A DNA stretch of 64,000 nucleotides from Lagopus muta (Eukaryota > Chordata > Aves > Galliformes > Phasianidae). Under the pieces are notes generated by a model. The model made no database searches. It saw only the letters and a list, made by a program, of their open reading frames with translations, and was not told where the DNA came from. Of this stretch, positions 35,980 through 48,800 are shown piece by piece (position 1 is the first letter of the stretch; each line of letters begins with the position of its first letter). A program made the position numbers and the translations under genes. The stretch lies in contig NC_064437.1 of NCBI RefSeq assembly GCF_023343835.1, forward strand, positions 5,470,001 to 5,534,000. The letters run 5' to 3'.

Positions 35980-35992
35980 CCAGCAGGGGGAG
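35980..35992 (+). promoter_or_regulatory. CTCF-like motif between ZYG11B and COA7
   Basis: CCAGCAGGGGGAG, within GCGGCCAGCAGGGGGAGCCGC, fits the CTCF core CCASYAGRKGGC at all but the last position or two. It sits about midway between the two start codons. Binding is inferred from sequence only. Confidence 0.5.
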
Positions 35993-36239
35993 CCGCAGCC
36001 CGGCCCGCCATTAGCGCTGCTGGCGGCGTTCCGGGTTCGTCCCGCGCCCAAGGTTTAACTGAGCTCTGTTCATCCCGAAAGCTCCGCAATCCCGAGTTAG
36101 CGCACTGAAATCACCTCCCGTTTACAGAACTCATCTGTGCCGCGCAAGGGGCGGCCGCACAGAGCGGCGCCAGGGGAGGCGGTCCCGGCCCCACCCCCGG
36201 GCGGGCGGTTACGGCCATCGCCGGGGGCGGCCCCGCAGC

Positions 36240-37560
36240 ATGGCCGGGCTGATCGATTTCGGGGACGAGGAGGAGGTGAGGAGCTATCTGGAGAACTTGC
36301 ACGTCGAGTACAGCTACCAGTGCTTCAAGGAGAAGGACCCCGAAGGTAAGCGGCTTTCCGGCGTCCCTCGTCCCAGTCCCCCGTCGCGGGCGCGGCTCTG
36401 ACGGTGCTTTGCAGGCTGCCAGCGCCTGGCCGACTACCTGGACGCCGTCAAGAAGGACTTCGAGGCGGCCGCGCGGGTGCTGAGGGACAACTGCGAGGTG
36501 TACGGGCACAGCGAGAGCTGCTACAAGCTGGGGGCCTACCAGGCCATCGGCAAAGGTGCGTCCGGCGCTGCGTCGCGGCCCTTTCCTCTTTCCCTTTTCC
36601 CTTTTCCCCTTTTCCTTTATCCCCCTTCCCCTGCCCCTTCCAACCCCCCTCCCTGGGCTCCGTGCAGTCCCTGGGCTTTTTGATCCCAACACCCACACGT
36701 CCTGCCCCTCGTATTTTCCTAATAAAAGCAGGGAAGGATGGAAAACCTTAAGTTAAAGTCTTAAGTTCATCACCCAAGGAAAGAATTTCAGGTTAGCCAC
36801 GTGTGCGATGTTTTATAAGTGTGTCTGCATAAGCAGCAAGTATGTATCTGCTGCTGAATGTTGCTGTGTGCCCTTTCCTTAAAATCTGCATTTCTTCCAT
36901 TTATTTATATTATAATGTCTGCATAAACTAATTTGGTCACCAGGAAGCGGAGGAGGGCCTCCTAAGGTTAGCAGTGTGGCCTCTGAAGCCCTAAATTCTG
37001 ATTGTAGTGCCTAAAGTGAGGGCTGCTGTCTTTCCCAGAGAGAGCAGTGTGGAGCAGAAAGCTCCCATCCATTTCAAGCTGTCCTTGCAGTAACCTTGGT
37101 TTCCTGGTGCACAGGTGGACTCGCTGCAGACTTGAAAGCTGCCTACAAGTCTTTCCTGAAGTCATGTGAGAAAGGTGGGAAGAAGTCAGTGAATGCCTGT
37201 CACAGCGTTGGGCTGCTGGCCCACGATGGGAGAGTCAATGGTAAACCTGACCCAGTTGTTGCTAGGGACTATTACACAAAAGCCTGCGATGGCAGCTTTG
37301 CTCCTAGCTGCTTCAACCTCAGTGTAATATACCTCCAAGGAGCAGCTGGGATCCCTAAGGACATGAACCGTGCTTTGAAGTACTCGCTGAAGGGCTGTGA
37401 GCTGGGTCACGTATGGGCTTGTGCCAATGCCAGTCGAATGTACAAACTGGGAGATGGTGTTGAGAAGAATGATGGCAAGGCAGAGGATTTGAAAAACAGG
37501 GCAAAACAGTTGCACAAAGAACAGAAAGAGGCCTTGAGTTCTTTAACATTTGGGGAGTAA
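36240..37560 (+). CDS. COA7: COA7, cytochrome c oxidase assembly factor 7 (complete, 230 aa)
   Basis: Mitochondrial intermembrane-space factor for complex IV assembly, also called SELRC1/RESA1. Exons: 36240-36345, 36415-36555, 37115-37560, all GT-AG with continuous phase, 693 nt including stop. The protein starts [20 protein letters not shown] and is built of Sel1-like repeats. Cysteine pairs spaced as in the human protein are visible: C28/C37, C62/C71, C100/C111, C140/C148 and C177/C185. This is the regular pattern of helix-turn-helix repeats locked by disulfides. Human has 231 aa and an extra Cys24, which is Tyr here. The ATG lies in the shared CpG island, and in-frame conservation with human begins at MAG. 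Confidence 0.97.
36579..36618 (+). repeat. 40-nt polypyrimidine tract in COA7 intron 2
   Basis: Uninterrupted C/T sequence built of repeated CCCTTTT-like units with partial mirror symmetry. It continues as a C/T-rich stretch to about 36,655. It lies 23 nt after the exon 2 donor, so it may be transcribed structure or a slippage-prone repeat. Confidence 0.8.
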
Positions 37561-37699
37561 AACTGCCTGTCACAGTTGAGACTGCAGCTTTAAGTGGCAG
37601 GTGAACTTGCATTTTGAATGTCATGAACATACAGTTTTCACTCAATAAGTATCTTGGAAGTATTTGTGTATGCAAATACATGTATATTTTTGTGGATGC

Positions 37700-37705
37700 A
37701 ATAAA
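37700..37705 (+). other. COA7 poly(A) signal
   Basis: Canonical AATAAA 140 nt after the COA7 stop. The transcript should end near 37,725. Confidence 0.85.
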
Positions 37706-38540
37706 CATGACCAACTCAGTGGCTTTCTACATTTTTAAATACATACGTTCTTAAGTGTTTTATTTACATCCCATTCCAATGGAGGAGAAATTCTTCTGGC
37801 CTATTGGGAGTTTGTCCCCATGGTTTCAAGCATGGAAGGCTCTTTCCTGTCTGCTGCTTTGGTACTGAGGCTTGTTTTAGGACCAGTTCCAACACACTCA
37901 GGTCCACACACTCATTCCTAATTTTGCTGCCTTTGGATACAAAAGTACTGTCCTTGCACACCAACTCTGTTAGTTGTGAGATGTTCCTTCAGGCTGCCTG
38001 TTCATCCTAGACAGTGCCTGTTGCTGTCTCTGGTGATTATAGGTCTATGTGGATGTTTCTCTGTTAGTTTAGACCTAGAAGCATTTAAGTCATGTCCAGG
38101 CGATTCCAAGCCCAAAAAAGTAATGTGTCTGCATGAGATGCATGTCTGCATATAGAGACATATTCCCCTATAGATCTTGCAAATGAAATGGACTGGAGAG
38201 ATGAGAAGCAGGAACAAAAGGAACTTAGTTTTGTTGGGCAGATGAACTGAAGGAGCAGAGTTTAAGAGAGAGGCTATAGTAGAAAAAGTCAAAGAGCTGG
38301 GAATTGACCCACTGTGGAACAGCAGGTAAGTGCCTAAGACAGGAGATTCCCTTGGACAAAGCATACAAACACTTCAAAAAACAGAATGTTGTTTGCAGCG
38401 CCTTGCCAACTGGTTTGTCACTGTGTTTCTGACTTCCATGTCTACCTGGCTGCTTTAGGATCACTCTCCAGTGCACAGTGATCACTCCTTGCTCAATTAC
38501 AAACTAATTGTTTTTAGTTTCCAGCCAGCTTTTGAAAGGC

Positions 38541-38560
38541 TCTCTCTCTCTATATATATT
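38541..38560 (+). repeat. Compound (TC)n(TA)n microsatellite
   Basis: Five TC units directly followed by TA units, about 840 bp after the COA7 poly(A) signal. Confidence 0.8.
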
Positions 38561-41500
38561 TTTTTGATAGATTTAGGAAGCACAGTGCCAACTGATCACA
38601 TGTTGGACTCCAATTAAACAAAATCATATAGCTTACATATATACAAACCATAACTGAAACAGTCTAAATAGGGCAGTATATGTAAATAGACAATTTTATG
38701 TATACACGTATGCAAAGCCTGTGATACAGGTGTGTACATTTTGCTGCAAAGGTACAACTGATTCAGAACACGAAAGCTCTGGCTATGGTTTGAATAAAGA
38801 GACAAGCTTGCTATTAAAATAAACTGAGCAAAACGAACACAGATTTGATCACAGCCCAGAACTGAAGGTGTACATGGCAGAATAAATGGCTAAAGAATCT
38901 CAATGTGTGCTATTTCAGACAGATCATGTATGGATTACAGTAATTCTTCCAACTCAACTGTACTTGCAACAGATTTCTTGCAAAACATTCCTTGCAAGGG
39001 ATATGCTTGCTGCTGGAATAAAAATCACAGAGGCAGTGATAAAACTGGCATGCTGGAACGGCAGATGGCAGTATATGTAAAATGTTGCATACCTTAGGTT
39101 TAAGGCTCTTTGCTCTGCTTTTAGCAGCCTGCAAAAACATCAGTAATGACAAAAGTGAGATTATTTTTTTCTGTTAAGTCAGTTAACATTTTGTGGCCTT
39201 TCAGGAAAGTAGATCTGTTTCAGATGAAGACACGGGAAAGGTTACCTGTGCACTAAATGTGGCATTCCATTAATAAAAGAGTTTGCAAGTTCTGTGTTCA
39301 AGAGTAAGCAATTACAGGTAGCTCAAGGCATTGGAGAACAGAGTGAAATGTTGAGCTTTTGAGTTCATAACGCTCGCTGCCTCTGAGTACTTTGTTCAGA
39401 TCCTTGATCCAAATGAATGCCACACTGGTACAAGCTTTATTCCAATTATCAGTGTTCACAATACAACAAGCAGGGACTTGGGAACATCCTGAATAAAACG
39501 GACACACATAGCAGATAATTAAAGCCACATATAAGTGCACACTGAAGAGATTTGTAGTTTGTTTGCTTGTTTTTTAGTAGCGTGTGAACAGAGTTTAGAT
39601 ACTATTAACTTTGCATTTAAAAGGTGTCAAGTGTGTTAGTACAGATACATTCGTGAAGCATCATCCAATTTTGTATCTCTAGTTTTGGCAAGCCCGAATT
39701 AAGGAAATTCTGTTGCACTAAGACATGAGAGTGATAAAGCATTAAATCTGATCAGCCTGCTGCATTTCAGCATGTTATAAATTATACATAGTTAGTGATG
39801 TTCCCAGCAATCTATTCTCGACCTAAAAATGGTGTTCATGAGACATAATCAAAATTGGCTGAGATATGAGAATTGCACTGCAAATCTTGGCTTATAACCA
39901 TCTTGCTCCGATATTACAAGGGCATTATCAAAAGGCCAGTGCTCCTGCTCTTTCTTTTCAACGGATGTTACAAAGGATAAATTTTACGTCCTCTTGGGAA
40001 GAAAACTGTTCCTCCAACTCCTCTGAGGTGATACAGTAAGTGTGATAGATCCACGGTTATAATAGCGTACTTAGAAATACGGAACACTTGCTGGTCTCTT
40101 CAGGATTGGCGGATCGTCTTAGGAGTAAAGCAGCTTAACTCAGTCTCACAGCTTCCAAACCATTCTCTGTTTTCCTTTTCACTCATTTGTATTGATTTAA
40201 GCATACGGCCAACTTCCTTTAATAAAGCAGCAATGTACTCGAAAAGGAATTGTGACCAATTTTAATTTGTTAAATACACTCTCAGATGCGTAGTTTTAAA
40301 TCACAAAAGCATTCACAACAGGGTGCCTCCTGCAGCTGTGAAAAGATTGCTAATGGACTGCTGTTCTTGTGCTGATATTTGAAAAGCACTGCTGCCACAT
40401 CCTGTTGTGTCCCAAGTGTCCTTTGTATTCATTCTGGACAAAATAAGCTGTCAGGTAAAGAAGCTGCATGATGTTATGTAAGCAGAAAAGGGCTTGTTCT
40501 GGTGGTTCTGTTCCTGCATTGCATTGTAAAAAGCAGCTTTGCAGCTTGCCAGACTGTGTACATCTGCCAAAAACAACTTATTTCTGCAGCTTGTGAGGGT
40601 AGCGTGTGAGCATTCTTATGTCCACACCCACTGCGATGGTCTGGGAGACTGCGTGTAAATCATCATGCTGGGAAAGAATACTATCTTCAAACTTTGTATT
40701 TGATACGGAAAGAAATTCAGTCTACTGACCATTTTCATTATCATGAAACTGAGAGAGAGGAACTTGCCCAGGTAGCTTCTGTATGGAAGTGCAACGTCCC
40801 TGGAAAATATCTCAGTGTCTATCATGCTCTGACTTTCCAGATGCTGTATCAACAAGATGGCCCAGAATCTAAACAAAGCAGATTTCTCTGAGACTCCTAA
40901 GACTTTAATGATCTAATTCTGTACGAAATTTGTGATGTCTAACTTCTTATTCCATATCTGTAGCCTCCCAGTGCTTTCATATTCAGCATCCACTCTTGAA
41001 GCAAACACTATAACCACTAATTATACTAATTTTAGATACCAAATCACATATATCTAGTTTGTTGTTATTGCCTTCTACTCTTACCACTAGTTACAATTAC
41101 CAGTGGTATATTAGTTCCAAATATAGTGCTTTATACATCTTGCTTTGTTTTACAGTCTTGTTTGTAATATAGGAATTGGTTTGGTAATAGTCTGATTTGT
41201 TATCCTTTCTTCAGCTAGTAAAAAATTTGAACAACATGGATTTGTAAAAGTAAGACCACTTTGGAGAGGTGATTTCAGATGGGGATTTATGAACAGCATG
41301 ATAGTAATGCATACATACACTCATAATCGTGAGTATAGTGGGAGTTCTCATCCTGTTAATGCACAACTGAAACGTGGTGCTTTAAACATAACCTGGAGAG
41401 TTTTTCTTAGCAGCTGAAAGCCATCTGATAAAACAAAAGAAAGAAAAGAAGTGAAAACTCCATGTTTGTACAGGAGTTGTCACCCAGAGCATTTTAGTGC

Positions 41501-43161
41501 ACTTTAATCACTACAAACACTGAACTGCTTCTCAGGTCGTGGAGCCGTTATGTACCAGGATAGGATAGGAAAGCCACAGAATAAAACTGTTAGTTGTTTG
41601 GTCACAGTGTAATTTCCTAACTTAAAGATGAGGCCATTGTGAACTTACGTGAAACATTCCTTATTCTGTCAGCCCTCTTTTGGCACTTGGTAGCTTGGTC
41701 TGAGCATTTCATTATCTCAGGATAAACACTGGAAAGAAGTGAGTTGATTTCCTGCCAGCTCTCCTGTAACTGGAAGCACTCCATGTTCCTCTGGAGTTTC
41801 CTGCCCAAGAAACTGGTTGTTCAACAATAGCTTTACAATAACCAGTGCTGCAAACTCCTGAGAAGAAAACCTGTATTTTCCCTATTATACATGAAATGAG
41901 AACAAGCATTGAATGATTACTGACTTAATTAAGGCTACACAGTATCACAGAGGCCCAAACTGACTGTTCTCCAAACAAACAACGGTTAGCATGTTCTTCA
42001 CAAGCCAACAAACACTAAGATGCCTTTGAATTTCTGATAATATCTGTGGGATGCTATTCTGTAAAGATGCAATAACCACCTCAGCACAACTGTTTGTTAT
42101 TACAGAATCACAGAATAGCAGCTGAAAAGAAGATGAGAGGCAGTGAGACTGCCAACACTGCAAGCAGCTTTTTGTGGCTGCTATCTTCAGGAAAGTCGTG
42201 GGCCTTTTCTCTATGGCAATGTTTGCTCATTTGTTCTGCAACTGGGACAAAGGAAACATGTAATATCTCGCTTTAAAGGTAAGCCGAGGTAGAGCAGATC
42301 TAGCTGTCACAGTAATGCAAATGTCCCTTGAAGTGGCAAATTCAATTAATATTTTGCCTCAGCATCTCACAGCACCGAGCCCAGAATACTTGCTGTCATC
42401 CCACATGATACCTTGCAACACTGCAAGAGCTTGGTGCCCAGTTGTGGAAAAGTTTTACATTTTAGAAGGATCACTGAAACACTATCCTCTGGAGAACAAA
42501 GGTGAAGCCCTCTGTCAGACTGCAATGACAGCATTGCACACACAAGCTGGGAAAATGGCATTTAGAGGCAAGCAAAGACACCTGGTGCTCAGGAGCCTAC
42601 TGCTAATGCTACAGAAGAGCAGTGACCTTCACGCTTTGCTTAGCGCTCTTGAAAGGCATTAACATTGCCTGGGGACATAAAGGACAGAAAAAAATTAGTG
42701 ACATCTTTTCATGTTCAAGAATGAAAGAACAAAGGTCTTTGATTCAATTCTTATTCATTAGGCTGAATCAGAGATATTGTAAAACTGAGAAACAGATATA
42801 ACCTTGAAATCTAATGATATTGACCCTTAATACCAACAGCTCTGGAAACACTGCTTTTAGAAAGGTCCTTGTGCAATCTGGGCTAGAGAACATTCATTCT
42901 CTGCTTTTGCTTTGTCACTACAAATTGATCAGATGACTGTGAGGAGAGGAATTGATTAAGCACTTTCTGTGCTTGGTGGCTTGAACTAATAAGTGACAAA
43001 CAAATGCTGTTTCTTGTTGGAAATTATTACGTGCAATACTGCTCAGACATTGAATATGGTTAAAACAAGGGACTCTGTACTTCCTCCAGTATGTCAAACA
43101 TCATCTTCTTCCAGGTGGGCCCCATGTCGTTGTTCTAAAGGACTTGCTGAGGACAAACACT

Positions 43162-43187
43162 GCAAAACAAAACAAAACAAAACAAAC
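43162..43187 (+). repeat. (AAAAC)n simple repeat
   Basis: Five tandem AAAAC-type units within intergenic DNA. Confidence 0.8.
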
Positions 43188-45694
43188 CTAGCTTATAACA
43201 GAGAAGTAGAAGAAGAAACAGGAGGGCCTGCAATGAGTTTAAATCCCTGCATGGCAGATGACTGGGACAGAAATACAGCTCTTCATCATAGACATCTTCA
43301 CCTTCTGTCTGCAGCCAGGGTTGAACCAGTGCACAAACACAAGTCTGATATCAGAGACCAAGCCAGCTTTTTTTTTCTGGGCTACCTGTGCATTGTATTT
43401 GATGGGATTGCAGTAGCTCTTCGAAGCTCTCCTACACCCATTAAAGGCTGAAGAGTGCTTCAGCACTTTAAGCTGCAGGTGGTCTAAACGCTGAGAAAGA
43501 TTAGAACTATCCATCTATATTAAAATAAACAAAACACCTAGCCCCACAACAAAACCCAAACGTTCTCATGGTCTGGTGAGCCTTTTGTGTGTTGTCCTCT
43601 CTATGTGCTGCTCAGCTGTACTTTTTAAAAATTTTTGCTGCAGGAGGGCTGTTCCCTTGGCTACCAGTGCTGGCCTCTAATAGTTGGCATTTGGACATTC
43701 AGAGCTAATAGGATGAAAACATTTCCCTGTTTTTCCTTCATTCCAGTAGGAAAATGTTTCTGGAAGGCAGCAGCTTCATGGAAAACCACTGCATCTACTT
43801 GGGTGCTCTAGCCCCAGTGCCAGGTAGTTCTGTGGGGTCTTTTCCTGCTGGCCCCTACCTTGAGAGAGAAGTGCCCATGGGAGGTGAGACTGGTGGCTTG
43901 TTTCTCTTCCCTCCTGCACGAGATCACATGTGTTACCTTAGCTGCTAACTCAATCAGATATATTTCATTTTAGCCACAGGCACCACCGGCAGTAGAGCAT
44001 CAGGCATAGCAGACACAGCCAGTCTCATGCAAACAGGAGGGGCAGGGCACAGCAGACACAGCTACCATCTAGGAGCTATAATCAGCATCTCTTAGTCTTG
44101 GCTTTCTGTGTTAAGCACACCGTTGCTTTTGCACTAGAGGAATGGAAATAATCTCCACTGAAGACATTCTGCCTCAGTGTTCTGCCTTCACTTGCCATCA
44201 AGTGCTCCATGACCTTCCATTTCATTAAAGTCTTTGCAAATTAACTTTTGCACAGTAACCTGCTCTCCATAGACCCTTCATAGACTGAATCTGTTCTAAT
44301 TTAAATTTGTGTTAGTGAGGGACTCAAATACATATTTTTCTTCAGTTAAGTGCCTGGAGGAAACTAGTCCTTTCACAGTCAAGCAACACCACAAAGGGAC
44401 ACTAATTCAAAAGCCAAGGTGAGGCTTGCAGTATCTATGGAAACTGGAGACCAGTCTAAAGAGAAAGCAGAAGAGAAAGCAAGAGCACAGGTCTATCGGG
44501 TGAACAGGAGATGTCAGATCTCAGACAGAAGTTGAGAAAAGGAGGCAGTAAACAAGGCAAGTCAACAAAGAGTTTTACACTGGATAGCTGGGAATCTGGT
44601 AAAGACTCATGGCGCTCTGACACAACCACCAAGTTCCATGACACAGCAGAACCAAACAATGACCACTAATCTATAGCAGGAGAAAAGGAAGAGTTACAAA
44701 CACACAACACCTTTACTGCTTTTCACTTTTTTCCTCATGTTCTCCTACTTTGGCTATACCAGATGGAAATATGAGCAAGGCTGTTTATTTAGCGATGTAT
44801 CTGCTGCACGCTGAATAATTTTGCATGCAGGGCTGCTGGCTCTGAAAGCCTGCAAGAGCTCATAGGGAAGAGAAGGCAGCTCAGGGCAGCTTTCACAAGG
44901 GGCTGAGGAGAAACACGGGAAAAGTTCATAGGGAATTGCACTCAGGGCTTACCTATTTTTCAGGAATTTGTAACATTCGTGTGTAGTTGAAGAACAGAGG
45001 GAAGGTGATCAGCAAGACTGCTTGCTGAATTTGCATGCCCTGCTTTACACTGGTTATCGGGAAGATGCGAGGGCAGACATCTCTCTTTTCAAGGGCCAAA
45101 GAAATTAAGTCACAGCATCTTGCCATGCAAAAAGTGTCACAGTTCTACACTTTGACATCAAGAAACCATAACTAAAGAACTACTGCAAATCAAAAAAGCA
45201 TGAAAGTGCTGGGGGTCCATGAGCAGATCAGTGGAATTAAGCAACCCGCCCAGGCTGTAACAGCTCCTGGCTCTCTGCTAACCCAATTGAACTCTCCATT
45301 TTATTTCCACAAAGCCACTCTCTGTTCTGAGGTTTCCATAGGATACTATGGAAAAAGTCCTTTATGATCCACCCATGACTCAGGGCTCCATAATTCCTAC
45401 TTTGTTGAAGAGGCAGCACTTTAAAGCACATCAGAGTCTTATCTAGTTCAAGGCACAGTAGTGCAAGCATATCAGACACTGCTTGTCAGCATATTGATCA
45501 CTGCTGACCAATTTGCAATCATGAAGCCATCACTGTATTTAGACACAGAAGTCATACTCTTTTCATTCTTGCTGACGACACAAGGTGATCCTGCATGAAT
45601 GTTCTCTAGGGGAAATAAAATTTTATTGCAGTAGAAGTGATACTAAGACACATCACACTGGGACACTAATATGCATATTAATAAAGCATGTGCT

Positions 45695-45870
45695 ACATAG
45701 AAACCTAGAAAAATTGAGCTAGCAGGGTCCCTGAGGTTATGCAGTCTACCGCACCGCTCCAAGCCAGAATTATCTGTATTTATCACACCTGACAGCTATC
45801 TGCCCTCCAGCCCAACCTCTTCTACTGGCTCCACAATCCCTGCAAGCAGTCTTTTCCTGTGTACATTGGT
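45695..45870 (-). mobile_element. Possible old CR1-like LINE remnant
   Basis: Wording such as GGGTCCCTGAGGTTATGCAG, GCTCCAAGCCAGA and CAGCCCAACCTCTTCTACTG resembles the reverse complement of diverged avian CR1 3' regions. There is no clear terminal repeat and the match is weak, so it could be unrelated unique sequence. Confidence 0.35.
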
Positions 45871-48800
45871 CTTCCCAGCAAAGCACAGGGTGAATGCAGT
45901 AGAAGGACAGCATGTACACAAGAAAGAACGACCCCATTCCAACAGCAGCACAGACTCAGGCGTCCTGGCAGCCTAAAGGGAAGTCCCACTCAGTTCAAGT
46001 GTTTATTTAAAGTTGATTGCAGTAGAGCATTATTTATAACCAGTTGAAAAAGAAGTCTTTTCAGTGTGATGGGAAGTGCAGGCAAGATACAATTCATCAG
46101 CATCAGAGCAGAGAACTAGCAATGAGTCATGTAAAACAGCAGTTCATGGCAATGCAGGAGTGGCAGAAGAAAGGAGTAGCCACTTACACTACTGATGAGG
46201 ATTGTCCCAGATTCATTTTTTGCTGTAACTGCTCTTTATTTTTGTTGGTGGTGCAGTTGTTAAAACAGCATGTTAGAAATTAGCTGCTTCGTTTTATTTA
46301 CTTCTTGGTAAGAAAAGAGATTTACCTGCCACGTGACATGCTGTTGTTTTCATATGGATAAAAAGATCACATCTCCAATCCCAAGCAGCCTGCAAAAACC
46401 TGGGATTAAGGCAAACGGTGGAAACCTACAGCTCCCAATACCTGTTATAGAAGGGGTGTTTTAATGTGCAGTACATCTTGATTTTACTTCAAACACTTTT
46501 AAATAAAAATGAATGCTCTCCAATGTCTGTGGTTCAGTTCCCCAGAAGAGAGAGCCATTGGCACAGAGACCATTGCTGGCACAGACAGCCCTGCTCTGTC
46601 ACATCCTAGGAAGCACAGCCAAGAGGCCAAAGCTGTTGATCTGACTAAGAAGCCCAAGTTGTTCTTCCAGCCTTAATGTGGTAAATGTGCCTCTAAGGAT
46701 TTGTTTCATGTTGATGGAAAAGGAAAAAATACATTGTCCTCTGCACAAATGGCTTATTCAATCACTTTTCATCGTAAAAAAGTTTCCCATTTCAGACAAA
46801 GTCCAATAAGGATCATATAATGATGGAACTGAAGCACTACAGCTAAATTATGGCAACTGGCAAATTCTAAGGAAAACACATTCGCAAAACTAAATAATTC
46901 TGCAGGCTCTTCAATAGCTGTTATTTAGGTGCAGGAAAACAGACACTGCCCCTTCCTATGCAAAGCCTACTCCTCCTACCCACAAAAGCTCTCACGTACC
47001 TTCCCATTTGCTTGGTTAGCTGTCATTCCGCATGTTTGTGCCCCAGCCAAGTCCCTCACATATAACCTCATCTCTCAAATCTCAGAGTTTGCAGTTAAAA
47101 ATCCCAAGCCTGGTAGCTCAGCAGACACAAGGAAGAACTGTCAGACCTTACAACTCTTAAGTTCCTTGCCTCAGGCTTCCTGGGTATAGCAGTGCTCCTA
47201 TGGAGCATCTCAGCTGTGGGGGCAACTGACTGACAGCCCCATTTGAAGCTTGTGGGTAAGGCCCAGTTTTCATTTAGCTGAACACCAGGATTTATTGACA
47301 CAAACAACAAACATCACCTAATGAAAAGAGACTTGCAGAGACACGTTATATCCTTGATTCGAAAGAGAAATCCATACGTTAGAGAGAGCAATCTCCATTA
47401 TAAAGCAGAGGGATGAGACAACTCCATTCTTCGCCCTTGTTAGGGTCCCCTAGTCTATAACATGTTTTAGTCTCTACCTTCAGTCTCTCTGTCCAAGCTG
47501 ATGGGCACATATGAGATCTGCCTCATCCATCTGTCCTTACTGATCCCTGGAAATCCCCAAGCAAGTACCAGACCCTACTGGGAAGAACCTTCCCCAAAGT
47601 ACCTGAAGGAACAGCAAGGAAGAAAAAGATCCAGAAGTTGTCTTTTTCCCCCCACCAGTTAATCAGAGAGACTAGAAGATGCAGTGAGGATTAATTTGAT
47701 CCTTCTTACGCTATCATGTTTGGATTTATTCATTTAAGAACAATTACTATATTGATACTGATGGTGCCAGTGGTTCCTGTTTTTTTGCCAGAAAACTGAT
47801 TGACATCAATTCAAACAAAATGAACATGTGAAGTTCACTGCTTTGTGCAGGTGTCCTTTCAAAAATAAATAAGTTAAAAATAATAAAAAGAAACAGCATG
47901 AATCATTGGCAGCCTTTTTGTCTTATGATAGCTTTTGGTGTATTTTACTGAAATGAAAAATTACTGGGATATTACTGCAATTTCACTACTTTCCTCCTGA
48001 AACAGTTACTAGAATCTCTCTCAACTCCAAGTTGCCCTGTGGCCTGTGATAATTTTGAAGACTATCCTGGAAAATCTGTTAAGACCAGCAGTAACTATTG
48101 ATGATGTGTCTTGTTTTCTATATTCTCTCCTTAATTCCTGCATACCAGTGAACTTTTTTACCCTTTCCTTTGATAAGAAGCACCAAATTCACCCCGTAAA
48201 CTGATGCGCAGTCAGAGAACTGCAAGGAAGTGCTGCCAGCTCCTTTGGGTGCACTGCTGTGTTGCACAAGGCCAAGAAGCTTCCCTCCAACAGGGGGAAC
48301 ATGAGCTGCCCTTGGTGCCTGCTGAGAGCACACCAGACTGGCAAGCAGTCTGCCCAGGAGGAATGACTTGTACTCCTGACTACTCACCTACACCCATTGC
48401 CCTGCTGAAATACTTTCAATCTGAGTCAATTACTGCCTCAAAAATTTGATCAGGGTCTTTTATTTCATCCACTGTTAGGTGCTGCCTTGGCAAACCATCA
48501 GTGACAACCTTTTCACTGCTGTCTGGCCTAAAATGTAGCTGTGCTATCCACAAATGGAACAATCACAAGATGCTGCAGCAGTTCGTACAGAAGAGGCACA
48601 GCTACACCAGAGCCTGAACTTTCAGAACAGATATCCCTTCAAATACGTGTACAAACATATTTTTCAGTATATGCTTTTCCTATACAAGCATTGTGTCCAA
48701 TTGAACACGATCTACCAAAAATCAATTTATATTTACACTCTGCAAACTAAATACAAGTCAAGTTAGGCTGATCTGATTTAAGAGCTGACACTGACACTGC

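Noticed and set aside
42107-42130. CAGAATCACAGAATAGC, reminiscent of a reversed CR1 3' end
   Set aside because: Only about 20 bp fit and the flanking sequence does not continue as CR1, so chance is likely.
42315-42662. 115-codon plus-strand frame
   Set aside because: Within the length range expected by chance for this much DNA; no recognised domain.
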